From Poa pratensis (taxonomy: Eukaryota > Streptophyta > Magnoliopsida > Poales > Poaceae), in NCBI GenBank assembly GCA_947311845.1, contig CAMZMU010000071.1:25642058-25706057 (forward strand): a stretch of 64,000 bases of DNA. Reading direction: 5' to 3'. Made by a program: the position numbers and the translations under genes. The notes beneath the pieces are model-generated. The model did not search any database and was not told the origin of the DNA. It saw only the letters and a program-made list of their open reading frames with translations. Below, one piece after another: positions 8,793 to 21,300 of the stretch (position 1 is the first letter of the stretch; each line of letters starts with the position of its first letter).

Positions 8793-11700
8793 ATGCTCCT
8801 CGCCTCCCTCTTCTCCCGAAACCCCAGCCGCCTCTTCCTCCCCGCCGCCGTTCGCATCGTCCGCGCCACAATGTCGACCTCGCCGGCGGCCGCCGCCGCC
8901 AAGGCGACCGTCTCCGTCGAGTACGCCAAGTCCGGCCGCTCCTCCTGCAAGGGCTGCAGCGCCGCCATTGCCAAGGGCGCGCTCCGCCTCGGCGCCTCTG
9001 CCCGCGACCCCCGGGGCTACGACAGCACCAAGTGGTACCACGTCGCCTGCTTCCCCGCCTCGTCACACCCGCTAGGCCCCGTCGAGAAGGTCCAGGGGTT
9101 CGATTCCATTAAGGTTTGAGGGGTTTGGGTGGTTTTTTCATTCCATTCGTATTTCGTTTTGTTCTGTTGCAGTGTTATGTTTTGTCCTTTGGGGCTTAAT
9201 TAACTACATTTTTTTTGGAGGTGCGCAGGACGAAGATCGTGAGGAGTTGCGAGAGCTTGAGAAGGTAACCCATTCCTCACTCGTTGAAATGCCTGTCCTG
9301 TCAGTGGTTTTCCTGCTCATTGTGATGAATATTATTGCCTACTACTCCCTATAAATTTTGAGTAATGTAGAATGAATGAACGATGTTGCGAAATTTGTTG
9401 GTGAAACGTTTGGGTAGTTTTAACTAGAATGTACACATTTTATTATGAGGAAATGGACACGACATTTAGCCTGTTTCCCCATAAAATGTAGTTCTGCCTC
9501 TTAGTAAATATGTACAGTTCCGTGAAATTGAGAAATCCACTATTTCCAGAATAACAAGAGAGATCAGACTGAAGTCAGTCCAATGGAAGTGCCAATTCCG
9601 AAGAAAGCAAAAACTCTATCTTCGCCTGAAGCGGGGGTGGAAAAGGGAACTGTCTCGGTGGAATACGCCAAGTCTGCCCGTTCCACCTGCAAGGGCTGTA
9701 AAGCAAGCATTGAGAAAGGCGCGCTTCGCCTTGGTGTCGACGTCCTTGACCCCCGTGGCTTCGACAGCACCAAGTGGTACCACGTCGCCTGCTTCGACAA
9801 GTCGCCGGTTCCGCTGGGTCCTGTTGAAAAGATTAGGGGGTTTGACTCTATTAAGGTATGAGCTCTGTGAGGCTTCATTTCATTCATATTTAGTTCTCTT
9901 CCATGTTTTCCTTTGGTCGCTAAACTCCAGATGTTTTGAGGGGCTTCAGAATGACGGTCGTGAGCAGTTACAGGAGCTAGAGAAGGTAACACATTCCCCA
10001 CTTGTTGAAATACCTATTGTGTTAGGCGGTATTTCTGCTACGTATGCTGACTATTGCTGACTACGAAATTCCATATTTTGCAATAGTTTTGTAGAAGTAT
10101 GTGTATGTTCATAAAATCTACTCATTTTCAGGCTGCAGTCAGTCCACTGGAAGTGCCAAGTTCGAACAAAGCAAATGTATCTTTGCCTGAAGTGGAGGTG
10201 GCAGAAAAGGCAAGTGCATTTTATTGTGCCCAATATTTACAGTAGAGAACTTTGAGGGTTTTTATTCTTAAGAAGTTTGGGGTTTACTTAATTGCAATAG
10301 TTGTTTTTTATGGATTTGGTGGATGTACATAATCAGGAGGTTAATTCTGCACATCAATAATTGGCGCACTTATGATATATTTTAGTTGGTCTGACATGTC
10401 ATTTCATGTATGATGGTTTGCTTAGTTCGGAATGTTTAGTTTAATTCACCATGTGTAGAGGTAAATGTCTAGCCAACATTGAAATCACTCTACTTGTCCA
10501 TCATAATATTTAGAGGCATCAATTGTTTGACATTTATTGTTCTAAATTTTACTTGACCTTCCTTACTAACATTTGATAATCTGTATGAATAGGCCAGAGG
10601 TAGCATCCATTGTTAGCCTGTTATAGCTTGTACTTTATTAGCAAATTTTATGTTCTTATATCATGGCTGTAAGGTGGTGAATGCGGACCCTTTTATTTTG
10701 AGAGTGCTTCCTAAGGAATGACTTAGTACATGCCTTTGTATCTTATACATTTCTAAAAGGATCCTACCCTCCTCTAAATCAAATACGTAACCAAAGTTAT
10801 GAAGTGGAAAAATGTTGAAAAAACAGCATAGTACTTTTCATTGAATTCATCTCAGAGCTGAACAGCGTGGTTTTTTCATTTATAAGGCTATATTTTTTCA
10901 TAACAGTCATCCCCAGGAAACAAAGGAGTTGGTACAGAAATACTGTTTTCAGCTTCTCAAATCAAGAAAACATACAAGGTATTATAATTCCTAACAGTTC
11001 TCACTCCAGTGTTTCGACCTTTGGGCTGTTGATAAATATTTTATTATACTAAATTACTATGCTTTACCTTCTTGTCTGTTGATGCAGGATGCCACCCTTC
11101 CCACTCATTGGAAAGTTTTCGATACAGTAATTTTCCGTGAGCAGGTCTGTTGAGCAAAACGAGTAACATACTTCGTGAATAATTCTTTACTTTTATAATC
11201 TATATCATTCTAGTACTTTTTGTAATATAACATGTTGTAAAATTGTCAGTAAGTAACCTTTGTGCCATTCTAATGTTCAGGATGATGGCCTTCGTGCTTC
11301 AGCTAAGATTGCTGCATTCGATTTCGACGGATGCCTTGCCAAAACCTCAGTGAAGATGTATTATATTATATAATTCCCTTTAAAATATGTTAAGCAATAT
11401 CATTTGATACGAGTGTTTGTCATGCCTTTTCTGTGGGTAATGTATCTGTTGCTCATCGTTTTATAATGAAGACACATTTTAATTGACTTGCTAAAGGAAA
11501 TATTTGCATTACAGTTCAGTTCTATGGACAATTCTGGTTTGGTCGGGCAATCTCATTTAATGTCATTTATATGTAAGTTGTGGGTCATCATGTCCTACAT
11601 CCTGCTATATCTGGAAGCGAAATGAAACATGATGTCTGTGAAAATCCAAAACCTTAACCTTAACCTTAACCTTAACAAAGTCTTTTGTCCCAAACAAGTT

Positions 11701-14700
11701 GGGGTAGGCTAGATATGAAACCCTTTCACGAGGACTTCTCAGGAGGTCACCCATCCTGGTACTACTCTCGCCCAAATGGGCTTCATATCCATGGGACTGG
11801 CTAGTTTTTACGTTGGCTCGCCAAGCCTATCACAACCCTTAGATATGAAACTTTTCACGAGGACTTCCCAGGAGGTCACCCACCCTAATACTACTCTCGT
11901 GGGTTTCATATCCATGGGACTGGCTAGTTTTTACGTTGGCTCGCCAAGCCTATCACAACCCTCCTCCTTTACCCGGGCTTGGGACCGGCTATGCCTAGAA
12001 GACATAGGCGGAGTTACTGTGAAAATCCAAAAACCTTATTTTAATGTAAAAAAATAATTGGAATTTTCTAGTTCATGCATGCATGACGTGGGATGCACTT
12101 AGGGTGCTCACTGCTGTATATTGGTTAGAACCTGTAGACTGGAATATGGTAATCTTGGTCTTGAACTCTAGGAAATCACAACTTTTGATCGTTCACCATC
12201 CTTCTGCCTTGGTGTCCTTGACCTAAGCAGTATCTGTTTTGCAAACAACTATTTCAGTTAACCATCTCTTAAGGAAATATTTGGTATTTAGATCAACTAG
12301 AGTTGTGTTGTGAAAAAATTATGCTTGGCCTTGAGTATAATCATTAGGTGACCACTTCTGTGACATTGCTCTCCTGAGATTATGATATGTTACAAATGGA
12401 GTTTCTGATTTGAACGTGTCTGCTTTGCATGCTGTTGCTATACTTGTAAGACAGTAGATAAGTTTTGACCTACTGCAAATGCAGCACTGGTGCAGACAAG
12501 TGGTCGCTACAGCACAAATCAATTCCTGATAAGTTGCAAAGCCTGTACAATGATGGTTACAAGCTGGTTAGTTGTGTTGTTGTTTTGTTCCCATCACTGT
12601 ACTCTTCTCTTTTACCTGTGCACTTAGTTTCAAGATAACTATACACATAGCATGTTTATAAAAAATCATGTGTGGTGTTGTCAGGTCATATTCACCAACG
12701 AGTCAAACATTGAGCGCTGGAAGAATAAGCGGCAGCAAGCTGTTGACTCGAAAGTTGGACGTCTTGACAACTTTATTGAGTGTGTCAAAGTCCCTATTCA
12801 GGTATTTTGCGAACCTGTCTTCTTTTCTATAATGTTTGTGTTAAGCATCTGTCAACTTTCTGATCAATGCTTTGAGTATTTACAACATATCACTTATTTT
12901 GTTTGTCTCATAATTGAAATGACATTTAGCTACTAGTCTATTACCTGATCACCTAGATTTTGTTTTCAGTCAGTAACCGTTCATAAATGCAGAACATCAC
13001 ATCTTGCAACTTCTTACTGAACATCACCTATTCTTGTGGTAGCCAGTAAGTCACTAATAAGAAACATGTGACTTGTGTTTTCCTGCAGGTTTTCATTGCG
13101 TGCGGTGTTGGGAAAGGAAAAGGCACACCAGATGATCAATTTCGTAAACCAAATCCAGGAATGTGGTGGTTGATGGCAGAGCATTTCAATTCTGGAGTTT
13201 CCGTCGACATGGATCAGTAATCATTCTATTCTAGACTTTGTTTTTAGATTCACCATTTCAAATTGATTAATTTCATAATGTGCTTAAGCACAAACTTATT
13301 TTTTTCAATATAGTTTTATTATCTCTGTGCATGTGTGGTTGTTGGATAACCAGGTGACACATGCACACCTACAAAGATATACACGTTTCATCTCTATGTT
13401 TGGTTTTTGCAATTTTTGAGTTGTGTGTGTTTTATCTTTATGGAATGCTTTCATTCAGGACCATTGCTTCTTTGAGCAATGCCCATGTTGCTGACTTGCT
13501 TATATATCTGTCAAGAGCACTGAGAAGACTGTCTTGTGATATATATGAAACTACTGTTGTTATATGTGTAAGATTGACCACCTATCCTATATTTTGGCTG
13601 AGTGGTCGGCACATGGAGTTCCCATAATAGCGCCTGTGGTTCTGAGTTTGCTGCTAAATTGCACAAAGAATAAGGCATTCGCAACATTGTGCTGTCTGTA
13701 TATCTGATATCAGGGTTGATTAAAACATGAGTTGTGCTGTTATGTAATAACCAGTATTTTCCACAGTGCCCTTATGGATTAAGTTTTTTTGGGTCAGTTC
13801 AGTATGTTTATTGAAGAACTCAGACCTCATCTTTTCCCCCTTAGTATTTGGTCATACGGCTCCCCTTCTGAGATTTGTTGTGTTTTTTCAGATCTTTCTA
13901 TGTTGGTGATGCTGCTGGCAGAGAGAACGATCATAGTGCCGCAGATATAGAATTTGCTAAGGTATGGTGGGGCATCTATCCCTTGAGCTACAGTGCACTA
14001 GCATTTCTTCTTTTGATTAAAACATTCAGCAACTCGAAATGCCCTTTAAAGTTGTATTTGTCATTTATATAAATACCAACGATTTGGTGTACAATATATA
14101 TTTACTTAGAGAAGCGAGCACACCATACAGCAGTATTTAAACCTGTTGCATTCATTTGGAAGTTACTGCCACTAGTTTTATTTTCAACTGATTCATTGAA
14201 TAGCTTAGCAAGTAGCACCAACCCAACTTTTAGCTATGCAATCACTTGAGGAGATGCAGTTAGGAAAAATGAAAATAGTTAACAGTTAGGTAGGATAAAG
14301 ATCTTAAAGCTTTTAATAGGAGACATCAGATTAAACATGGTTGTTGCTTTCAGAGTTCGGAAAGCTAGCCTTAGAATCCTTGAATCCCTGATTATAACCA
14401 GGATTTGTCAGCCTGTCTTTCTGTGTTCGGAGAACTTGTGAGTTGGATATCTGTAAGCCGAGTTGTGAAGGAATTACTCTGAAATTTGACGAGTACATGT
14501 GAATCAACTACTTAAACATCCTTTCATGATAGTAAAAATCCCATCATAGCGAACTCAGTGTGTTTGCAATTTGCTGGGCATGGCTCTGGCAACAGTTGCA
14601 AGATTGAAGCATGTTTAGAATTTCCTTTCCTTTAGTGATGATACCTGTTCTAGTTCCATTATCTTTTTGACTACCTCATGTAGTATTTTCGTTGCATGGC

Positions 14701-15137
14701 TTTAAGATACTACCTGTATGTCAGAGTTATACAAGAAAATCTCAGTTACCCATTTTTGTAGCCATTTTGCCAATCACCAATGAAATAGACTATAGTTGAA
14801 CTTCATTTCAATTTGAATGCTGGTTCCATCTAAAATTAAATAATGTAATCCTGCCCACGAGGAAAGCGGGTTATCTCAACTCTTACACACCAGGTTTATG
14901 TACTTCTCTCTGGGGCAACCTTGTCTCATCCCTACCCTATATTATGTAGTGCATAAAAAAATTGTCTGATTTTCTTTTCAAATTTTTGTTTGTTATGCTA
15001 CTTCATCGTTAATATTAACTGGTGAAGCTTAATTGGCTATATATTGTTTGCTTCCTCTTTTCTGACGTTCCATTATTTTTCTATTATAGGCCATCGGTCT
15101 GAAGTTTCATGTTCCTGAAGAATTCTTTGGTCCCTAG
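8793..15137 (+). CDS. ZDP: Polynucleotide 3'-phosphatase ZDP (PARP-type zinc fingers + HAD phosphatase)
   Basis: ZDP removes 3'-phosphates at DNA single-strand breaks during base excision repair and active DNA demethylation in the nucleus. Thirteen exons keep frame: 8793-9113, 9229-9264, 9550-9855, 9950-9985, 10132-10209, 10907-10978, 11088-11144, 11281-11357, 12485-12566, 12685-12801, 13089-13216, 13892-13961, 15090-15137 (475 aa). Two PARP-type zinc fingers are seen (Cys52/Cys55/His83/Cys86 and Cys166/Cys169/His197/Cys200). A HAD domain follows, with nucleophile motif FDFDGCL (Asp316, Asp318), FTNES (359), RKPNPG (Lys414) and YVGDAAGR (Asp443). Arabidopsis ZDP has three fingers; I find only two. 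The first ATG (8793) adds an Arg/Ser-rich leader before a second ATG at 8871 (449 aa), which may be the main nuclear start. Intron 5 is GC-AG. No frameshift was seen. Confidence 0.93.
10210..10906 (+). other. GC-AG intron in ZDP
   Basis: The donor reads AAG|GCAAGT, a good match to the rare GC donor class. The acceptor TAACAG at 10901-10906 restores phase 0 into SSPGNKGVG. The alternative acceptor at 10916 would break the frame. Confidence 0.75.
11636..12037 (-). mobile_element. 5S rRNA-derived SINE in ZDP intron 8
   Basis: An insertion flanked by a 20-21 bp target duplication (CTGTGAAAATCCAAAACCTT at 11636-11655, one extra A at 12017-12037). Reverse complement shows a segment like the 3' half of plant 5S rRNA (GGGCGAGAGTAGTACC, GGATGGGTGACCTCC, AAGTCCTCGTG). 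Next comes the plant SINE 3' domain (TAGCCTACCCCAACTTGTTT) and a short TTAAGG repeat tail. The 5S-like module is present twice, 130 bp apart (11711 and 11841). The second copy is shortened by about 9 bp. Confidence 0.8.
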
Positions 15138-16046
15138 GTGTTCATTGGGACCTGCTACATTAGGTGATGAATTAGATGGTTTACCGTTTACCCTATGTCG
15201 GTGTCTCATGTTCGGAAACTAAGAACGGCACTTGGTACAGTTATTTGACATGGTAATGTAGCACAAAGATTGCCCTTTAAACATCCCATAGTTGTTTCTG
15301 AATGCACTGTTAGAGGCAGTTCCTATCTTAAAATATTTTGCTGGCAATGGTATGCAGTATTAAGTAGTACGAGAAAATGGCTTCTGAATCAGAAATCCAC
15401 GTATGCCCACCGAGGTTGGGATTTATATCAATGCCGTTCTGGGTACTGGCCGGTCACTGGTTACTGCCTCAACGATCCTGTCGCTAGTGAGACCATGGTT
15501 TGATCGGAGCAGGATATAAAATGGAAAAAGACAGTGACTTGCAACTTGGATGCCGTTTCCTGGTAATTAGGCATTTGGAAATTGGAATCGTGGTTGCTTC
15601 AATAAGTTGTGGTTCAAATGCTGTTAGAAAAGAAAAACCAATGCGCAGAATCATACTATTAGTCAGGAGAGAGTGCATGATGCGCCAAATTCAGCAAATG
15701 ATGTTGCCCAGTGACTCGTATTGTTGACTTGTGTCAAATGCGGGTCATGTCCCTGTACCTCGTGTTCTAGAAGACAATTTTTTTCCTGTAAGTATGTAAC
15801 GAGAAATGCTGGTTCTGTCCCTGGTTCTTTAACCTTCACTAGTGGGCAAGCGGACGTCACAAGATGGCAGGAAACTACATTCTGGGAGCCCTTCCATCTC
15901 CGAATGCCCCCATAAATCGTTACAGAAATTCCAAGGTTGGAAAGAATGCCAGAATATGCTCCTGCTACTGGTCATCGATTACATATTCTTGCGGATTACT
16001 GGCACATGTAGGAAAGAAGTCCAAGAGAGGCCCCTGTGTTCCTATC
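15138..16046. other. ZDP 3' flank
   Basis: Probable 3' UTR followed by low-complexity intergenic DNA. Short frames exist, but none shows a domain or splice support. Confidence 0.4.
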
Positions 16047-16064
16047 ACACAGCTATACGGATTT

Positions 16065-16871
16065 TTTTTTGAATTTTTCCACATATATTAAACCAACAAA
16101 GAGTATACGATTACATCGATTACAAAAACAAAACTAAAAAAGACGAGCAAATCTATGAGATCTTCAAGCTCTTTCTTCATCCATGACATAATCTTGTACT
16201 TTTCTGAAGGCAGCCGTAGAACAACGCCGAAAATACCAAACCACATACCTGTGAATACCACCGAAGATTCTCCCTTTTTAATTTTGAGCCGCAATGCCAA
16301 GTCTTTGTGCACGCACGCAGCCATTAAATTAATCAACCAACATCGGCAAGAGCACCACCACTGATATTCCAGGGACAAATAACCGTACCACTTTGTCGAC
16401 GTCGTTGGGAGACGAGATAACGAATCACCATTGCCGAAGACGTAGTAGCCGGGATAGATATTGCGAAGACAAACCTCCTCGCGGCAACCATGAGAAACAA
16501 TCCAAGATTGATCTGGCGAAGCAAGATCTGAAGAACCATACCTAGACAAACTTAATCTTCCAAAGACACCATTGACGTCGAGAAGAAGATCTCGCCGTCG
16601 AACGAAGTGCGGAAGACCACTTATTGCAGACGATGCCATCTTCATTGACGAAGAAGACCAAGCTCTAACATTAAGGACCCTTGTGTAGCGCCCTGCGCAG
16701 GTCCAAGGTCCCCACCCCTGCTAGTGCCAGAGTGGCAACTAGAGAAGGCGAGGACCCGTCAAATCCAAGACGAAGCCGACGATGAAGAAGTAGATTAGCG
16801 TCGGCGGCGGCTAGGGTTGAAACCCTAGGCCGCCGCCTCTATTCTTTCTTTTCCGTACGTGAGAGCTGTTC
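16065..16871 (-). mobile_element. 3' part of the outer poly(A) retroposon
   Basis: On the minus strand, GC-rich leader-like sequence (16871 downward) is followed by a 185-codon frame at 16645-16088 and an A-rich tail. No reverse transcriptase motif is visible in the parts present, so it may be a non-autonomous LINE derivative or a retroposed transcript. Confidence 0.5.
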
Positions 16872-17686
16872 GCGAGTAACAAATATGATATGCGAACATA
16901 TTTGGGGAAAACCGTACCAAGAATGTCCATCACAAATAAGATCCAAAAAAATTGATTAAACCAAAATCATTTTACCAAAAATGGAACTTGTTTGAGCAAA
17001 ATGCCACATAGGAATAAGATTAATAACAAATCAATTCTAGGTGGCAATACCTCACATGTTCACATTTTCTAGGCTTGTAATATGCACATAGCTTATTACT
17101 CCCCCATAATGTGATAATCCATTTATTTTAAAACAAGAGGCAAACAAAATCAACTAGAGATAATTAATGGACATTATAGAATTTGAATTTCTCATGAGAA
17201 TGACATACCACATAGATAGTAGATAATGTTGATATATCATCACTAAGTGGTATTCCTCATGTATACATAATTTTAGGATAGTCCATTAATCTCTCAAAAA
17301 GAGAGCCAACAAAGATAAGATATCAAATAAAAACAATAAGGCTCAAAACAAGTAAATGGTGTGCAAACTAACATACACATACTTGATGACTCAAGATAAG
17401 TAAGTAGAGAGCACAACACATACAAACACTAGCAAGGTACAAAACCTAACACATGCAAGGGTGCAAGCAACTTTCAATGTATATAAGATATAAGCATAAG
17501 TTACCGCAAGGAGGAACATTGGATATGAGATAGAACAATATAATCCAAATGACTTGGCTTGAGATAATATAAATGATGAAGATCCCTTAATTCTTCAAAA
17601 GGTAGCCAAGTCTCCAATGCCCTCCAACAACACCTATTGATCAAGTTTTAGCTTGTTGGTCCTCAACCAAGTTGGGTCCTAAGAGG

Positions 17687-18067
17687 TTAGTCACAATAGG
17701 TTTGGCAACAAGGTACCATTAGTGCATGAAGAAGCAACGTGACCCTTCTCACGGCATAGGTAGCAATATCTACTTCCTCCTCTCTTCTTTGTTGGAGTCT
17801 TGACTTGAGGAGGGGTAGCTTGATTCTTCTTGGAAAGAGGCCGTCCTTCAACTTGAGGAACTTGAGTTTGAACTTGAGGCTTCTTCCCTTGTTGCTTCTC
17901 ACTAAGAGACTTCTTCTTTTTCAAAGGGCAAGATCTAACATGGTGCCTTCAACTTTGCACTTGAAGCAAACAATCTTGGCCGAATCTTCAACTTGTTCTT
18001 GGCCCTTGTTCTTCTTGATCGGCTTGGACTTGATCTTAATATTGGAGTTGAATACAAGTCCACTCTT
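17687..18067 (-). pseudogene. SIRE-like gag, downstream part with zinc knuckles
   Basis: This continues the gag interrupted at 18067/23121. It reads a first CCHC-type knuckle starting CFKCKVEG, disrupted by a frame change near 17940, then Lys-rich sequence and a second knuckle CYLCREKGHVASSC. Zinc knuckles bind retroelement RNA during packaging. The frame stops soon after, with no protease or pol. Confidence 0.65.
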
Positions 18068-18282
18068 TGTTAGAGATAGGCTTAGCATAGCTTAGCGTGC
18101 AAGACATGTTGATGTAACAGATGCAATCTGATCGTAATAAGATCAGATTGATCTCCTTCCATATCTCCTCCTTGTAACCGACTTGATGTAAAACCCTAGC
18201 CGATGTTGACTGCCTATATAACACGCAACCGATGCGCGAGACAAAGCCATCGTTAACTCTAAACCTAGCTAGAGTTTTGACA
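18068..18282 (+). repeat. 5' LTR of Ale-like element
   Basis: 215 bp, TGTTAG...TTGACA. It contains a TATA-like CCTATATAAC at about 18213-18222. Confidence 0.93.
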
Positions 18283-18314
18283 TGGTATCAGAGCTACCTC
18301 TATCCATCACATCC

Positions 18315-21300
18315 ATGTCTAGCCCATCCTCCTCCGCCGCCACGAGCAACCCGCTCCCAAGCCAAGGCACGGCGGAAAAGCTCACCCGAGAGAACTACTT
18401 GCTGTGGGAGACAGCGGTGCTCCCAGCCATCCGTGGCGCGCGTTCATGGGGTTCCTGGACGAGACCTGCGTCGCGCCCGCAAAAACGCTCACCATTGAGA
18501 AGAGCGACAAGAGCAAGGAGGAGGTGAGCAACCCGGCCTACGAGGCTTGGGTGCAAACCGATCAGCAGGTCCTTACCTACCTACTGAACTCGGTGTCCAG
18601 GGAGATCATGATCTCCTGCATCGGACTGAAGACGGCGGCCGCGGCCTGGAAGGCGATCACAGGGATGTTCGCCGCCCAGTCACGCACTCGGATCGCCACT
18701 CTCCGTGTCAAGCTCGCCAACACCAAGAAGGAGGGCAAAACGACGGCGCAGTACTTCGCCGCCATGAAGGCAACTGCTGACGAGCTCGCAGCTGCGGGCC
18801 GCAAGATCGACGAGGACGAACTCATCGAGTATCTCCTTGCGGGTCTAGATGACCCGTACAACCCTCTCTTCGCCGCGATCGGAGCAAACCCCACCGCCAA
18901 GCTCACGGTCAGCGATCTGTACTCCCAGGTGACTTCCTATGACAATCACATGGAGATGTTAGCAGGTGTGGGAGCAGACAGCGGCAACGCATCATCGGCA
19001 AACGCGGCCACGCGTGGACGTGGCGGACGCGGAGGACAGGCGCGCGGTGGACGTGGCTATGGCCGCGGGCGCAACGGTGGAGGCCGTAGCGGCGGCTACG
19101 GCTATGGTGGCGGTGGCTACGGCTATGGTCGTGGCCAAGGCCGCAACAGAGGTGGCGGCCGTCGAGGAGGCGGCAGAGGCGGCAATGACCGCGACCGCGT
19201 CACCTGCCAGATCTGCCACAAGCCGGGGCACCCGGCAACGCAGTGTTGGCACCGCTATGATGAAGATGAGGCCGAAGAAGAAGAGATGGGCGCCAATGCT
19301 GCCTACGGCGTCGACACCAACTGGTACGGGGACAGCGGCGCCACCGACCACATCACCAGCGAGCTTGACAAGCTTGCCATCAAGGAGAAATACCATGGCC
19401 GCGAGAAGATCCACGCGGCAAACGGGACAGGTATGGACATTAGACATGTTGGTCATGCTTTCGTTAATACCCCATCCAAACCTCTCCATCTTCGCAATAT
19501 CCTTCACGTTCCACAAGCCACCAAAAATCTTGTTTCTGTCCATCGTTTTACACGTGACAACAATGTATTTGTTGAATTTCATCCATGGTGTTTCTATGTG
19601 AAGGATCAGGCAACGAAGAAAACACTCCTTGAAGGTAGATGTGAGAAGGGTCTATATCCGCTGGTGTCATCATCGTCATCAAGCTCAAATAAACAAGTTT
19701 TTAGCGCCACCAAGCCTTCAGCTATAAAGTGGCATGATCGATTAGGCCATCCATCTTTTAAAATTGTTCAACGAATTATTAGGGATTTTAATCTTCCTTT
19801 TTCTGATAAACTTCGTATTGAATCGGTTTGTGATTCATGTCAAAGAGCAAAAAGTCATCAACTTCCCTACACAAGATCCACTAGTATCTCGACTTCACCT
19901 CTAGAGCTTGTGTTCTCCGATGTGTGGGGACAGGCACCTACCTCTGTTGGTCGTTATTCATACTATGTAAGTTTCATTGATGACTTTAGTAAATTTTCAT
20001 GGATCTATCTTCTCAAAAAGAAATCTGAAGTTTTTCAAGTTTTTCAGAATTTCCAAAATCTTGTTGAAAGAAAATTTGATAAAAAGATCATAGCCATGCA
20101 AACAGATTGGGGTGGCGAATACGAGAAATTAAACCCTTTTTTCAAAAAGATGGGCATTGCTCACCATGTTTCTTGCCCACATGCCCATCAGCAGAATGGG
20201 TCGGCAGAAAGAAAGCACCGCCATATTGTTGAAGTTGGGCTTGCACTTCTTGCTAATGCATCTATGCCATTGAAATTTTGGGATGAAGCCTTCTTGACCG
20301 CTACATATCTCATAAACATGCTCCCCTCGCCGGTCATTAATTATGAGAATCCCATGGAACGGCTTCACAATGAGAAACCAGATTTTTCATCTCTCCGTGT
20401 CTTTGGTTGTGTGTGTTGGCCAAACCTCAGACCCTACAACAAACGAAAACTCGCCTTCCGTTCTAAACAATGTGTCTTTTTAGGCTACAGCCACATGCAT
20501 AAAGGAGTCAAGTGTCTTGATGTCTCCTCTGGTCGAGTTTACATTTCTCGAGATGTAGTTTTTGACGAATCTGTGTTTCCCTTTGCCAAACTCCATCCCA
20601 ATGCCGGAGCTCTACTTCGCAAAGAAATTCTTCTCCTACCCGAGTCTCTCCAAAATCCGGTGCTAGATCAAAGAGGGGAACAACAAAGCATTGATCTAAC
20701 AGCTAATGTTCAAGTTCCTTTTGATTGCTCTCATATGTCTCAGGAGCAGCAGCAGCCCGCAGAAGAAAATCTGGTGCAAAATGGTGCTGAAACGAGTGCA
20801 AATAGTGATGAACAAGACCCAACGCTAGAAGACAACGGCGCAAGACACGAGAGGGATTCTCTGGCGCAATCACCCTCGGGATCGGTTCCAGCTGAATCAG
20901 CCTCGGGATCCGTCGCCGCACCTTCCCTTGCCAGCGGACCCAGGCCACGGTCGGATGCGCATCGCAGCGAACCCGTGAATGACACGTCGCCTGACCTTTC
21001 GGGGTCGCAAGAGGCAGACCAGCCCGGCGTCGACACGCTCGACGCTTCCAGTGGGCCCGCCAGACTGAGCGGGCCAATGGCGTCCGTGCCCGCACGTGGT
21101 CAGCCGACCAGGCAGAGGACTGCAGCGCCACCCAGGCCAGGTGGCCCAATCAGGCGTGCGCGACGCGGCGGTGGGACGCGCAGCCGACAGGAGGGGAGAT
21201 CCTCCACTGCGCAATCTGACGCAGATGCTGGAGCAGGATCTTCTGTGGCAGAACAAACTACACACCTCCCTGTGCATCGTACGAGATCAACAACAGGAAA

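Noticed and set aside
11655..11680. CCTTAA repeat as interstitial telomere sequence
   Set aside because: Plant telomeres are CCCTAAA. The repeat is the SINE tail and lies within its target duplications.
16088..16645. 185-aa frame as a host gene
   Set aside because: It lies inside a poly(A)-tailed retroposon bounded by an 18-bp target repeat, and I recognise no domain.
18992..19582. Minus-strand 196-aa frame inside Copia gag-pol
   Set aside because: Shadow of the GGYG-rich gag region on the opposite strand.
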